Shown one piece after another: positions 15,902 through 23,651 of a stretch of 34,188 nucleotides of DNA. The translations under genes were made by a program, and so were the position numbers. The first letter of the stretch is position 1, and each line of letters starts with the position of its first letter. The DNA comes from Streptomyces niphimycinicus (GTDB lineage Bacteria > Actinomycetota > Actinomycetes > Streptomycetales > Streptomycetaceae). The notes under the pieces were generated by a model, which was given only the letters and a program-made list of their open reading frames with translations, ran no database searches and was not told the origin of the DNA. The DNA lies in contig NZ_JAHLEM010000227.1 of NCBI RefSeq assembly GCF_018883605.1, forward strand, positions 1 to 34,188, given 5' to 3'.

Positions 15902-15922
15902 CCGCCGCCCGCTCAGCGGCGG
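15902..15922 (-). terminator. Possible hairpin terminator at the anmK stop codon
   Basis: CCGCCGC (15902-15908) and GCGGCGG (15916-15922) form a 7-bp stem with a 7-nt loop that spans the anmK stop at 15913-15915. Low-complexity GC sequence makes chance pairing possible. Confidence 0.35.
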
Positions 15923-17085
15923 AAGATCTCCAGCCGGGTGGGCGCCGGCCGGCCCGGTGCGGGCAGGGTGAGGCCGCGGCGCCCCGGGGTGATCGACCCC
16001 AGCACGCTGGCATGGCGGGCGCCGGTGCAGCTCGGTGCCGTACCGGCCAGCCCATGGGCGGTCAGAAAGGCGAGGACGGCGAAGGCGTACGCCTCCTTCG
16101 CCGCCGCCGGAAGGCCGAGTTCATCGGAGGTCCGCAGCCCGATGGTGCCCAGCGCCCGGCGCAACGCCCCCATCAGGGTGGGGTTGCGGGTGCCGCCGCC
16201 CGAGGCGATCACCTCGGTGGCGTGCACCGACCGCACCGCGCCGGCGACGGTACGGGCCGTCAGCTCGGTGACCGTGGCGACCACGTCATCGTCCGGCACC
16301 GGGCCCGTGGCGGCCAGGGCCGCCCGCAGATAGGAGCCGTGGAACAGCTCCTTGCCGGTCGTCTTGGGCGCGGGCAGCGCATAGTACGGCTCGGCCAGCA
16401 GCCGCTCCAGCAGCGGCTCGTGGACGGTGCCGCGCGCCGCCATGGCGCCGTCCACGTCATGGTCCAGCCGGCCGCACGTCAGATCGCCGACCGCCGCGTC
16501 GATGAGCGCGTTCGCCGGGCCGGTGTCGCAGGCCAGCGGATCGCCGGCGCTCGACACCACCGTGATGTTGGCGATCCCGCCCAGGTTCAGGGCGGCGCAC
16601 ACACCGGGGCGCCCGCGCAGCCACAGGGCGTCCACCAGGCTGACCAGGGGAGCGCCCTGGCCGCCCGCGGCCACATCACGGGTGCGCAGATCGGAGACGA
16701 CGGGGCAGCCGGTGGCCTCGGCGATCCAGGCGGGCTGGCCGAGCTGAAGCGTCCCGTGCACCCGCCCGTCCTCGGCCCAGTGGTACACCGTCTGGCCATG
16801 GGAGCCGATGAGGTCCGCGCGGCTCTCGCACAGCTCCCGGTCGGCGCGGGCCGCGAGCGCGGCGAACGCCTGGCCGATACGGGTGTCGAGCGCACACACC
16901 TCCTTCATGGTGGTGGCCGCCGGGGGCAGCGCGGCGCTCAGCGCCGACCGCAGCGCCTCCGGATACGCCTCGCCGACCATCCCCAGCGGGGCCAGCACCA
17001 CGGTGTCGCCGTCCAGCACCAGATCGGCTGCCGCGGCGTCGACCGCGTCATGGGATGTGCCCGACATCAGACCGATCACGCGCAT
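15913..17085 (-). CDS. anmK: Anhydro-N-acetylmuramic acid kinase
   Basis: A 390-residue sugar kinase of the AnmK family, which cleaves and phosphorylates 1,6-anhydro-MurNAc to MurNAc-6-phosphate in peptidoglycan recycling. Motifs in order are GLMSGTSHDAVDAAAADL (phosphate loop), IGSHGQTVYHWAEDG, LNLGGIANITV, ACDTGPANALID (catalytic Asp region) and VIASGGGTRNPTLMGAL. Length is normal. ATG 17085 has GGAGGAG 5 nt upstream and overlaps the end of the upstream MFS gene by 10 bp, so the two are coupled. This suggests that the transporter may serve the same pathway, although MHS transporters usually carry small organic acids or zwitterions. Confidence 0.9.
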   Translation of the reverse strand: MRVIGLMSGTSHDAVDAAAADLVLDGDTVVLAPLGMVGEAYPEALRSALSAALPPAATTMKEVCALDTRIGQAFAALAARADRELCESRADLIGSHGQTVYHWAEDGRVHGTLQLGQPAWIAEATGCPVVSDLRTRDVAAGGQGAPLVSLVDALWLRGRPGVCAALNLGGIANITVVSSAGDPLACDTGPANALIDAAVGDLTCGRLDHDVDGAMAARGTVHEPLLERLLAEPYYALPAPKTTGKELFHGSYLRAALAATGPVPDDDVVATVTELTARTVAGAVRSVHATEVIASGGGTRNPTLMGALRRALGTIGLRTSDELGLPAAAKEAYAFAVLAFLTAHGLAGTAPSCTGARHASVLGSITPGRRGLTLPAPGRPAPTRLEIFRR

Positions 17086-18473
17086 GGTGTCTCCTCCTCC
17101 GTCTCGACGGCCTTCCCCGCCCGCGCCACCTCCGGCAGCGCGCCGCGATGGTCCTCCCCGCGCAGGGTGAGCAGTGCGAGCACGCTGATGGCGCAGGTCA
17201 CCGTCACGTAGTAGGCCGGGATGTCGACCTCGCCGGTGTGCTTGATCACCTCGGTGATGATGAGCCCCGCGCATCCGGAGAACACGGCGTTGGACAGCGC
17301 GTACGCCAGTCCAAGACCCGTGTAGCGGACCCGGGTCGGGAACATCTCGGCGAGCATGGCCGGACCCGGGCCCGCCATCAGGCCCACCACCACGCCCGCG
17401 ACGAACACCGCTGCTGCCTGGACCCACGCCGAACTGTCCGGCTCCTGCAACACATTGAGCAGCGGGAAGGCCAGCACCGCCACCAGCGCGGCCCCGGTCA
17501 GCATCACCGGCCGCCGCCCGATCCGGTCGCTGAGCAGGCCCGCCGGGAGGATGGAGAGCGCGAAGCCCGCGTTGGCCACCACGGTGGCGACCAGCGCCTG
17601 CTGGAAGGTGGCGTTCAAGGTGGCCTGGAGATACGACGGCATGACGACCAGGAAGGTGTAACCGGCCGCCGCCCAGCCCATGATGCGCGCGGCCCCCATG
17701 ACGATGGCCCCGGCCAGTTCACGCGGGTCCGCCACCCGCTCCGGTACGGCGGACGGTGCCCCGGGGCCCGGCGCCGTGCCGGTCTCCCCGTCCGCCGCCG
17801 CACGGAAGAACGGGGTCTCCTCCAGCCTCAGCCGCAGCCACAGCGCGACCAGCCCGATCGGCAGGGTCGCCAGGAACGGCAACCGCCACCCCCAGTCGCC
17901 CAGCGACTCCTCGCTCATCACCATGGCCAGCAGCGCCGCCACACCGGCCCCGGCCAGCAGCCCCAGCGCCACGGTGAACGACTGCCACGCCCCGTAGAGC
18001 CCGCGCCGGCCCGGTGGCGCGAACTCCGTCATGATCGACACCGCACCGCCGAACTCCCCGCCCGCGGACAGCCCCTGGAGGATCCGCAACAGCGTGAGCA
18101 GCCAGGGCGCGGCCGCGCCCAGCGTGTCGTACGTGGGCAGCACGCCGATGAGCGTGGTGGCGCCGGTCATCAGCAGCAGCACCAGGATCAGCGTGGGCCG
18201 ACGGCCGATCCGGTCGCCGATCCGGCCGAAGACGGCGGCGCCGATGGGGCGGAAGAAGAACGCGATCCCGACGGAGGCATAGGTCTTGACCAGGCCCTCG
18301 AGCTCGTTGCCGCCGTGCGGGGTGAAGAAGTTCGCCGCGATGATCGTCGCGAAGAAGCCGTAGACACCGAATTCGTACCACTCGATGAAGTTGCCGACCG
18401 AACCGGCCACCAGCGCACGGCGCGGGGCCCGCCCGGTGGCACGCTCGCTTGGGTCCGCTGGGGACGTCGTCAC
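17076..18473 (-). CDS. MFS transporter, metabolite:H+ symporter (MHS) family
   Basis: A 465-residue, 12-helix transporter. The N-terminal GNFIEWYEFGVYGFFAT and the loop GRIGDRIGRRPTLI are diagnostic of the MHS branch of the major facilitator superfamily (ProP, KgtP, ShiA relatives), and GLSAGGEFGGAVSIMTEFAP follows in helix 5. Substrates in this branch range from proline and betaine to citrate, ketoglutarate and shikimate. GTG 18473 has AAAGGG upstream. The gene overlaps anmK by 10 bp and lies 175 bp after the cellulase-like gene, so an operon of three is possible but a separate promoter is likelier because a palindrome sits in that gap. Confidence 0.88.
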   Translation of the reverse strand: MTTSPADPSERATGRAPRRALVAGSVGNFIEWYEFGVYGFFATIIAANFFTPHGGNELEGLVKTYASVGIAFFFRPIGAAVFGRIGDRIGRRPTLILVLLLMTGATTLIGVLPTYDTLGAAAPWLLTLLRILQGLSAGGEFGGAVSIMTEFAPPGRRGLYGAWQSFTVALGLLAGAGVAALLAMVMSEESLGDWGWRLPFLATLPIGLVALWLRLRLEETPFFRAAADGETGTAPGPGAPSAVPERVADPRELAGAIVMGAARIMGWAAAGYTFLVVMPSYLQATLNATFQQALVATVVANAGFALSILPAGLLSDRIGRRPVMLTGAALVAVLAFPLLNVLQEPDSSAWVQAAAVFVAGVVVGLMAGPGPAMLAEMFPTRVRYTGLGLAYALSNAVFSGCAGLIITEVIKHTGEVDIPAYYVTVTCAISVLALLTLRGEDHRGALPEVARAGKAVETEEETPCA

Positions 18474-18604
18474 ATTCGGGCCCTTTCGCCGTCACCGCCA
18501 AGGGGAATGTGATGTGCGTACCCGTTGAGGGCGGCGGCTACCGGTGCGAGCGCGGCTCCAGTGGCGCTCGAGGGCCTGGCGGAACCTGGCGAACGCCTGC
18601 CCTC

Positions 18605-18618
18605 ATGACGTGCGTCAT
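18605..18618. promoter_or_regulatory. ATGACG-N2-CGTCAT palindrome, candidate operator
   Basis: Perfect 6-bp arms (18605-18610, 18613-18618) with a 2-bp centre lie in the gap between the cellulase-like gene and the MHS transporter, 132 bp upstream of the transporter start. The shape is that of a dimeric regulator site; the regulator is not known. Confidence 0.35.
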
Positions 18619-18648
18619 CGTCACCGGAGCCGCCTTCGGTCGCGCGCG

Positions 18649-19905
18649 TCAGCCGCGCAGCACCGCGTTGCACTCCCGCTGGAGTGCGACGTCCTGCCAC
18701 ATCGGGTGCTGGGGCGCCGCGTTGGAGCACACCACCGCGCCCCACGCGCCCACCCGCGCCGACTCCTCGACGGCGCGGCGGCAGAACGCGGCCCCCACCG
18801 GGCCCTCCTCGAAGGTCCCGTGCAGCGGGGTGTAGCCGATCCAGCCCTCGCCGAAGACCAGCGGGACCCCGCTCCCGGCCGCCCAGTCCGCGGCAGCCTC
18901 GATCCAGGTGGTCAGCCGCTGCTCCATCGCCAGACGGTGCAGGGCATAGCGGTCGTACAGCCAGGCGTCCCAGCGGTCGGGGTCGCACCAGTCGTGGACG
19001 TAGATCTCCCGGGGGCCGACCGTGGTGGCCTCCAGCCGCCAGCGGTCGCCGGGCGGAGGAGCCCAGTCGGCCAGATCGGGCGCGCCGGGGCGCAGCAGCT
19101 CCCGGCGGACCGGCTCCTGGGCGAAGGGGCGGCCCCGGTCGCGGATGGCGAAGGTGGCCAGAAGCTCGTCCAGCACCCCGTAGACGTAGGGGTGGAAGAC
19201 CGCCACATCCACCTCGCGGGGGACCCCGCGCAGCGAACCGACCGGCACCTTGGCGTAGTTGACCGTGACGGGCCGGTTGGGGTGGCGCTCCTTGAAGCGC
19301 GCGATGCCCCGCTCCAGCCGCGGCCGCAGGGCGACGACCTTGTCCTGGCCCGCCAGCCCCTCGGTGAGCCGGCTGCCCTGGACCTCGTTGTGCAGCTCGG
19401 TGAAGGCGATCCGGTCGTCCAGACCGTGGATCACCAAAAAGTCGATCAGATCGGCCAGCGCGTCCGCGAGCGCCTCGGGGCGCCGCTCGGGATCGACGGC
19501 CATCAGCGCGTCGAACCAGGCACGGTCCTCGCCGAACGAAGGGCTCTGCTGGTACTCCCAACTGGAGAGGATGACGAAGCAGTCATGGCGCAGGGCCGCC
19601 TCGAACAGCTCGCGCAGCCAGGCCCGTCCGTCGATCTCGCCCCCGCCGGCCACGTCGTACCAGCGCATCCGCTGTCCGTACGCGCCGCCCAGGCCCGAGG
19701 GCCGCAGCTTGTCCGTGTCGAGCCGGGAGCCGAAGAGCAGGAACGGCATGGCGCAGATGCGCACGGTGTTGTAGCCGCGCGTCACGGCCTCCGCGAAGGC
19801 CCGGTCGAGGTCGGCGAAGGGCTCGCCCGGGCCGGTGCGGGTGTACCAACTGAAGTCCCACAGCGAGATGGTCAGTTTGTCCGGCAGATGCGGCGACAGC
19901 GTCAC
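18649..19905 (-). CDS. Cellulase-like glycoside hydrolase family protein
   Basis: A 418-residue TIM-barrel protein of the putative sugar-binding cellulase-like family. The first strand is KLTISLWDFSWYTRTGPGEPF; later segments include TELHNEVQGS, where Glu occupies the acid/base position expected on strand 4, and VPLVFGEGWIGYT, with a Glu at the nucleophile position of strand 7. No signal peptide or secretion motif is present, so the enzyme appears cytosolic, unlike secreted cellulases. GTG 19905 follows GGGGAG; an in-frame ATG at 19980 would add 25 unconserved residues. The substrate is unknown; an oligosaccharide taken up by a neighbouring transporter is possible. Confidence 0.8.
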   Translation of the reverse strand: MTLSPHLPDKLTISLWDFSWYTRTGPGEPFADLDRAFAEAVTRGYNTVRICAMPFLLFGSRLDTDKLRPSGLGGAYGQRMRWYDVAGGGEIDGRAWLRELFEAALRHDCFVILSSWEYQQSPSFGEDRAWFDALMAVDPERRPEALADALADLIDFLVIHGLDDRIAFTELHNEVQGSRLTEGLAGQDKVVALRPRLERGIARFKERHPNRPVTVNYAKVPVGSLRGVPREVDVAVFHPYVYGVLDELLATFAIRDRGRPFAQEPVRRELLRPGAPDLADWAPPPGDRWRLEATTVGPREIYVHDWCDPDRWDAWLYDRYALHRLAMEQRLTTWIEAAADWAAGSGVPLVFGEGWIGYTPLHGTFEEGPVGAAFCRRAVEESARVGAWGAVVCSNAAPQHPMWQDVALQRECNAVLRG

Positions 19906-19950
19906 AGGAGGCTCCCCGCGGTCGGCGGCTCGGCGATGAGAGACCGGTTC

Positions 19951-19980
19951 ATCGTCCGGGGGTGCCGAACGGGCTGTCAA
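19951..19980 (-). promoter_or_regulatory. Candidate promoter of the cellulase-like gene
   Basis: On the minus strand TTGACA (19980-19975) is followed by 18 bp and GACGAT (19956-19951). The -35 box is perfect and the -10 box weak. An unusually AT-rich patch (19981-19998) lies directly upstream. Confidence 0.4.
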
Positions 19981-19999
19981 GATGTATTCATAAATAATG

Positions 20000-20011
20000 G
20001 CCAGCGCTGGC
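20000..20011. promoter_or_regulatory. Perfect 12-bp palindrome GCCAGCGCTGGC
   Basis: A perfect palindrome lies 20 bp upstream of the -35 box of the cellulase-like gene, next to an AT-rich patch. The position fits an activator or repressor site. Confidence 0.35.
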
Positions 20012-20066
20012 GGGGGCGTACTTCCGCACCCTTACGCCGGCCTTCGCCGAGGCCGTCAGAGCCTGC

Positions 20067-20088
20067 CGGACCTCGCTCCTGAGGTCCG
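20067..20088 (-). terminator. Hairpin terminator after the DUF1876 gene
   Basis: CGGACCTC (20067-20074) and GAGGTCCG (20081-20088) form a perfect 8-bp stem with a 6-nt loop, 28 bp past the stop codon. Confidence 0.5.
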
Positions 20089-20115
20089 TACTACGGCCGT
20101 GTCGGGTCCGGCTCC

Positions 20116-20406
20116 TCAGGCGATCCAGCCGTAGCCGGGCCGCGGCCTGCGCGAGGCCGGGGGCGCGCCCACGCTCTCCAGATCCCGCTCGGCGGCGTGC
20201 ACGAGCTGCTGCCCCAGGTCGCTGAGCGCCCGCGCGGCGGCGAGCTCATCGCCGATCACGGGCACGTCCTCGTCGTCCGGGTTGCACCGGGCCAGTCCCC
20301 GGCCGGTGAGCGCCGCGGACCCGGTGTCCAGCTCGACGCGGGCCGTGGTCCGCCCCTCGTCCTCGGAGAGGTAGAGATGGACCCTCCACTCCACTGTGTG
20401 CGACAT
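20116..20406 (-). CDS. DUF1876 domain-containing protein
   Basis: A 96-residue protein matching DUF1876: VEWRVHLYLSEDEGRTTARV, then GRGLARCNPDDEDVPVIGDE and LAAARALSDLGQQLVHAAERD. These small actinobacterial proteins are often found in stress-related loci; their biochemical role is unknown. ATG 20406 is preceded by GAGGAG. A short Arg/Pro-rich tail ends the protein. Confidence 0.88.
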   Translation of the reverse strand: MSHTVEWRVHLYLSEDEGRTTARVELDTGSAALTGRGLARCNPDDEDVPVIGDELAAARALSDLGQQLVHAAERDLESVGAPPASRRPRPGYGWIA

Positions 20407-20453
20407 GGTCTGCTCCTCACTTCCGGCGGCCGCCTCTGGTGGCGGTGGCTGAT

Positions 20454-20490
20454 CTCCGGCGGCCGCGCAACCCCGCGGAGGCGGCCGGAG
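20454..20490 (-). terminator. Hairpin terminator after the Rv1733c-like gene
   Basis: Outer arms CTCCGGC (20454-20460) and GCCGGAG (20484-20490) enclose inner arms CCGCG (20463-20467) and CGCGG (20474-20478). It starts 6 nt after the stop codon. Confidence 0.45.
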
Positions 20491-20496
20491 CCCCGC

Positions 20497-21108
20497 TCAG
20501 CGGCGGTTCCGGCCGGACCACGCGGGTTCCACCACCTTCCACTCTGCCTCCCAGCGCGCGTATCGCCTGCGGCCCAGGGTCCGCTGGACCCGGGCCCGCC
20601 CCATGAACGCGACCGCGGCCACCGCCGCCGCGGTGACACAGCCGGTGAACCAGCCCATGGTCCGCGCGGTCGCCGGGGAGGAGGGCGCCTGCGCCAGGGC
20701 GCCCTCGCGGTTCACCCAGACCCGCACCTCGCCCCCCGAGCCGCCGCCGGACACCGTGGCGGTGCCCGTATGGCGCTCACCGTCGTCGGCGACCCAGCGC
20801 ACCCGCGCCTGCCGCGGCTCCCGCACATCGGTGTGGTCCGGCCCGGGCGGGGCCTCGGCGAGCCGTGCGGTGATCTGGTGCCGCGCCGAGGTCTCGGCGG
20901 CCACGACGCGCATCTGGGAGGCGTGCGCCGCGTACCCCGCGCTGATCGAGGCGGCCGGCAGCCCGACCGCGAGGATCAGCACGAACAGCACGGTGCAGCA
21001 GGTCTGGATCCGGTCCGTCCGGCGGCGCAGCGGATGGGGACCCCTGGCCGGACGCCTGGGCAGGGGCGGACGCGGCCCGAATACGCGTCGCGGTCCGTGG
21101 GTGTTCAT
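20497..21108 (-). CDS. Rv1733c-like two-helix membrane protein
   Basis: A 203-residue membrane protein with the layout of the actinobacterial Rv1733c family: an Arg/Pro-rich N terminus, a first membrane segment (about 40-65, CTVLFVLILAVGLPAASIS), an extracytoplasmic domain with VRWVADDGERHTGTATV and VRVWVNREG, a second membrane segment (about 150-175) and a basic C-terminal tail. The family is of unknown function; in mycobacteria Rv1733c is a dormancy-regulon antigen. ATG 21108 has GGAGG at 7 nt. Together with the adjacent DUF1876 gene this suggests a small stress-response cluster. Confidence 0.8.
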   Translation of the reverse strand: MNTHGPRRVFGPRPPLPRRPARGPHPLRRRTDRIQTCCTVLFVLILAVGLPAASISAGYAAHASQMRVVAAETSARHQITARLAEAPPGPDHTDVREPRQARVRWVADDGERHTGTATVSGGGSGGEVRVWVNREGALAQAPSSPATARTMGWFTGCVTAAAVAAVAFMGRARVQRTLGRRRYARWEAEWKVVEPAWSGRNRR

Positions 21109-21130
21109 GGTCTGGCCTCCAGCGAGTGCT

Positions 21131-21158
21131 GACACCGGCGAGCGCTCGCACCGGTGTC
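21131..21158 (-). terminator. Strong hairpin terminator of the pab operon
   Basis: GACACCGG (21131-21138) and CCGGTGTC (21151-21158) pair perfectly around a further self-complementary centre. It starts 4 nt after the stop codon of the AhpD-like gene. Confidence 0.65.
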
Positions 21159-21162
21159 GGGG

Positions 21163-21660
21163 TCAGGAGCGCGGGGCGGGCTGATGGGCGCCGGGCACCA
21201 TCCGTGCGCTGATCGCCGTGCGGTTGCAGGCGTTGATCACGACGGCGGCCCAGATCACCGCCGTCACCTGCGGTTCGTCGAACACCTCGCGGGCCGCCGC
21301 GTAGACCTCGTCCGGCACCTGGCCGTCCTGGACCGAGGTCACCGCCTCGGCCAGCGCGAGCGCGGCCCGCTCCCGCTCGGTGAAGAACGGGGTCTCCCGC
21401 CAGGCGCCGAGGGTGTGCATCCGCTGCTCGCTCTCGCCCTGAGCGCGGGCGTCCTTGGTGTGCATGTCCAGGCAGAAGGCGCAGCCGTTGAGCTGCGAGG
21501 CGCGGATGCGCACCAGTTCCAGCAGCTCGGGCTCGACCCCCGCCGCCCGGGCCGCCCGCACCGCCGCCCGGTGCAGCTCGCCCATCGCGGCGGAGACCTC
21601 GGGGGCGAGGCCCTTCAGATCCAGCCGGGCGGTGGTACGCGCCGGGGTGGTCGTCGTCAT
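21163..21660 (-). CDS. Carboxymuconolactone decarboxylase / AhpD-like protein
   Basis: A 165-residue all-helical protein of the CMD/AhpD family. The signature ASQLNGCAFCLDMHTKDAR holds the CxxC pair and the following His of AhpD-like peroxidase partners. ATG 21660 overlaps the TGA of pabC (ATGA), so it is the last gene of a coupled operon. Its role beside PABA synthesis is not evident; a peroxide-protective or redox function is the family default. Confidence 0.88.
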   Translation of the reverse strand: MTTTTPARTTARLDLKGLAPEVSAAMGELHRAAVRAARAAGVEPELLELVRIRASQLNGCAFCLDMHTKDARAQGESEQRMHTLGAWRETPFFTERERAALALAEAVTSVQDGQVPDEVYAAAREVFDEPQVTAVIWAAVVINACNRTAISARMVPGAHQPAPRS

Positions 21661-22499
21661 CGGTGAACTCCGTTCGTCGAAACCAGGGGATCGCAAGCGC
21701 CGTCCAGCCAGGACTGCCAGGAGGCGGCGCGCAGCGCCGGGCCCGCCCGCAGCGGACGGCCCAGCCAGGCGGTCACCGGGCGGATTCCGTGCACCGCGTT
21801 GACCAGCCACACCTCACGGCCGTCCAGCTCCTGCACGGTGCGGCTGCGGTGCTCGGTGCGGACGCCCAGCTCGGCCGCCCGGTCCTGGAGCAGCGCCGAG
21901 GTCACGCCCGCCAGCAGCGGAAGCCCCGGGGGCGGCAGACACAGGACGTCGTCCTCCCACCACAGAACGCTCGCCGTCGTCCCCTCCAGCACCAGGCCGG
22001 AGGGGGTGGTGAGCATCAGCTCCTGCGCGCCCCGGGCGGCGGCCCGCTCGCGCAGATGCGCCAGCAGGGGGAGGTCGGGGCCCTTACGGCGGGGATACGA
22101 CCGCGGATCGAACTCCTCGGTCAGGCATACGGTCACATTGGCCGTCCGCGGCGGCGCCGGGCGTATCCGCAGGAACAGCCGGGCCGGCTCCGGACCGGCC
22201 AGCTCGACCCGCGGGAACCAGCGCTCGGTACGGGGCAGGGCGGCGATCGCCTCGCGCCAGAAGCTCTCGATCCGGGCGGGGGAGTCGCCGGACGCCTCGA
22301 CGCACGCGGCGACGAACCGGCGGCGGTGGTGGTCGAGCCCGCGCACTCGCCCGTCGTCGACCAGCCAGGAGTCGGCGGCCAGCAGGGCGGCGTCCGGCAC
22401 CGCCCGGGAGGGCGTCAGCCCGCCGTCCTCGCGCCACATCAGCGTCCACTGCTTCTGGTCCGACGCGTCGGCGTGACCGATGTTCTGTGCAGCGACCAT
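21657..22499 (-). CDS. pabC: Class IV aminotransferase, probable aminodeoxychorismate lyase
   Basis: A 280-residue PLP enzyme of fold type IV. The candidate Schiff-base Lys lies in YPRRKGPDLP and the cofactor-phosphate region is TPSGLVLEGTTASVLWWE, followed by the PPPGLPLLAGVTSALL loop. The fold alone cannot separate ADC lyase from branched-chain or D-amino acid aminotransferases, but the operon with pabAB makes the lyase the natural assignment: 4-amino-4-deoxychorismate to 4-aminobenzoate plus pyruvate. ATG 22499 has GGAAG upstream; GTG 22511 is an alternative start. The last codons overlap the AhpD-like gene. Confidence 0.82.
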   Translation of the reverse strand: MVAAQNIGHADASDQKQWTLMWREDGGLTPSRAVPDAALLAADSWLVDDGRVRGLDHHRRRFVAACVEASGDSPARIESFWREAIAALPRTERWFPRVELAGPEPARLFLRIRPAPPRTANVTVCLTEEFDPRSYPRRKGPDLPLLAHLRERAAARGAQELMLTTPSGLVLEGTTASVLWWEDDVLCLPPPGLPLLAGVTSALLQDRAAELGVRTEHRSRTVQELDGREVWLVNAVHGIRPVTAWLGRPLRAGPALRAASWQSWLDGACDPLVSTNGVHR

Positions 22500-22592
22500 G
22501 TCCGCTTCCACGTCTCCGTCCCGATGGTGTCCGAAGCTGCTTCCGGTGTTTCCGGTGTTCCGGCATCCGATGAGTGCTGTCCGGCCGGATTC

Positions 22593-23189
22593 CTAGCCGC
22601 GTTCGCTGGATTGCCGGTCAATAGCCGCGCGCCGGACCGCCCCGGCGGCCTCGCTGTTGTGCAGGGCCGCGCTCCGGCGGGCGACCGCGTACCCGGCCAC
22701 CGCCGCGGGTCCCCGCGACGGCTCGGAGCAGGCCGCCGACACCGCCTCGGCCGCCGCCACCGCGTCCGCGATGCCGCTGTTCATCCCGCGGGCCCCGAAG
22801 GGCGGGAACAGATGCGCCGACTCACCGGCCAGCAGCACCCGGCCCGACGGATCGGCGAACGACCCGGCGACCTTGCGCAGGAAGTGGTACCGCGACACCC
22901 ACAGCACCCGGTGGGCGCAGCCCTCGCCCACCAGCCGGGGCAGCCAGCGGCGCACGGCCTGCTCGGTGCCGAAGGACTCCGGCGGATCGTCCGCGCGGCA
23001 CTGGAGATCGATCTGGAAGCCCCCGGTGAACGGCACCCGCAGTACGGTGCGGCCGCCGGTGCCGGGGTGCTCGTAGTGGAAGACCCGCTCGACCGGCAGG
23101 TCCCCGCCGGCCGGATCCGCCACGTCCACGACCACGTGGTACCCCTCGGACCGGGTGCCCTCCAGCGGGATGTCCAGCGCCCCGCGCAC
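22593..23189 (-). pseudogene. FAD-dependent monooxygenase, C-terminal fragment
   Basis: A 198-residue open frame matching only the second half of aromatic-ring FAD monooxygenases (PF01494 type): a beta-rich substrate domain (RVFHYEHPGTGGRTVLRVPF) and then the second FAD motif GRVLLAGESAHLFPPFGARG with NSGIADAV. The N-terminal Rossmann GxGxxG and the central motif are missing, so it cannot bind FAD normally. The frame opens at a GTG without a ribosome site, right where the upstream acyl-CoA ligase frame loses similarity. A deletion has joined the two genes out of frame. Related complete enzymes have about 500 residues. Confidence 0.75.
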
Positions 23190-23650
23190 GCCCGGACCAG
23201 CGCGGCGCGCGAGTCCTCGGCCATGCAGCGGTGGTCATCCGCGGTGAGCGCGGGATTGACCAGCACCGCCGTCGCGCCCAGCCGGGCGGCGGCCAGAAAC
23301 GTGGTCACCCACATGATGCCGTCGGGTAACGCGAGCAGCACCCGGTTCCCGGCCGCCACCCCGCGGCCCGCCAGTACGGTGGCGGCGCGCTCGGCGCGGT
23401 CGTGGACCTCGCCGTGGGTCCAGACCCGGTGGCCCTCGAAGAAGGCGGCCCGGCCGGACCAGCCGCGGCGGTCCGCGAGCGCCGCGAGATGCGCGGCCAC
23501 ATTGGCGGAGACCGTGGGGCCGGTGGGCATGGGCGGTGCGGACATCGAGGCGGCGGACATCGAAGCGGCGGTCATCGAGGCGGCAGTCGTCGAAGCGGCT
23601 GTCGTCGAAGCGGCGGACACCGATGCGGCGGACACCGACAGGGCGGTCAC
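23190..23650 (-). pseudogene. Acyl-CoA ligase (AMP-forming), N-terminal fragment
   Basis: About 153 codons from GTG 23650, which overlaps the pabAB stop (GTGA), resemble the N-terminal part of benzoate-CoA-ligase-like AMP-forming enzymes: ANVAAHLAALADRRGW, GEVHDRAERAATVLAGRGV, VLLALPDGIMWVTTFLAAAR and ATAVLVNPALTADDH. Similarity stops after EDSRAAL, before the AMP-binding P-loop (TSGTTG type), and the frame continues as non-homologous sequence while the monooxygenase fragment begins in another frame. The first 30 residues are a low-complexity repeat (SAAS/TAAS). In an intact operon this enzyme would have activated an aromatic acid such as PABA; that is inference. Confidence 0.7.
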
Positions 23651-23651
23651 C
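23532..23651 (-). repeat. Eight tandem 15-bp units at the ligase fragment 5' end
   Basis: Diverged 15-bp units run from 23532 to 23651, for example GAGGCGGCGGACATC (23547), GAAGCGGCGGTCATC (23562) and GAAGCGGCGGACACC (23607). The outermost units are the most diverged. On the minus strand they encode a five-residue repeat of the SAAS/TAAS type directly after the pabAB stop. Confidence 0.75.
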
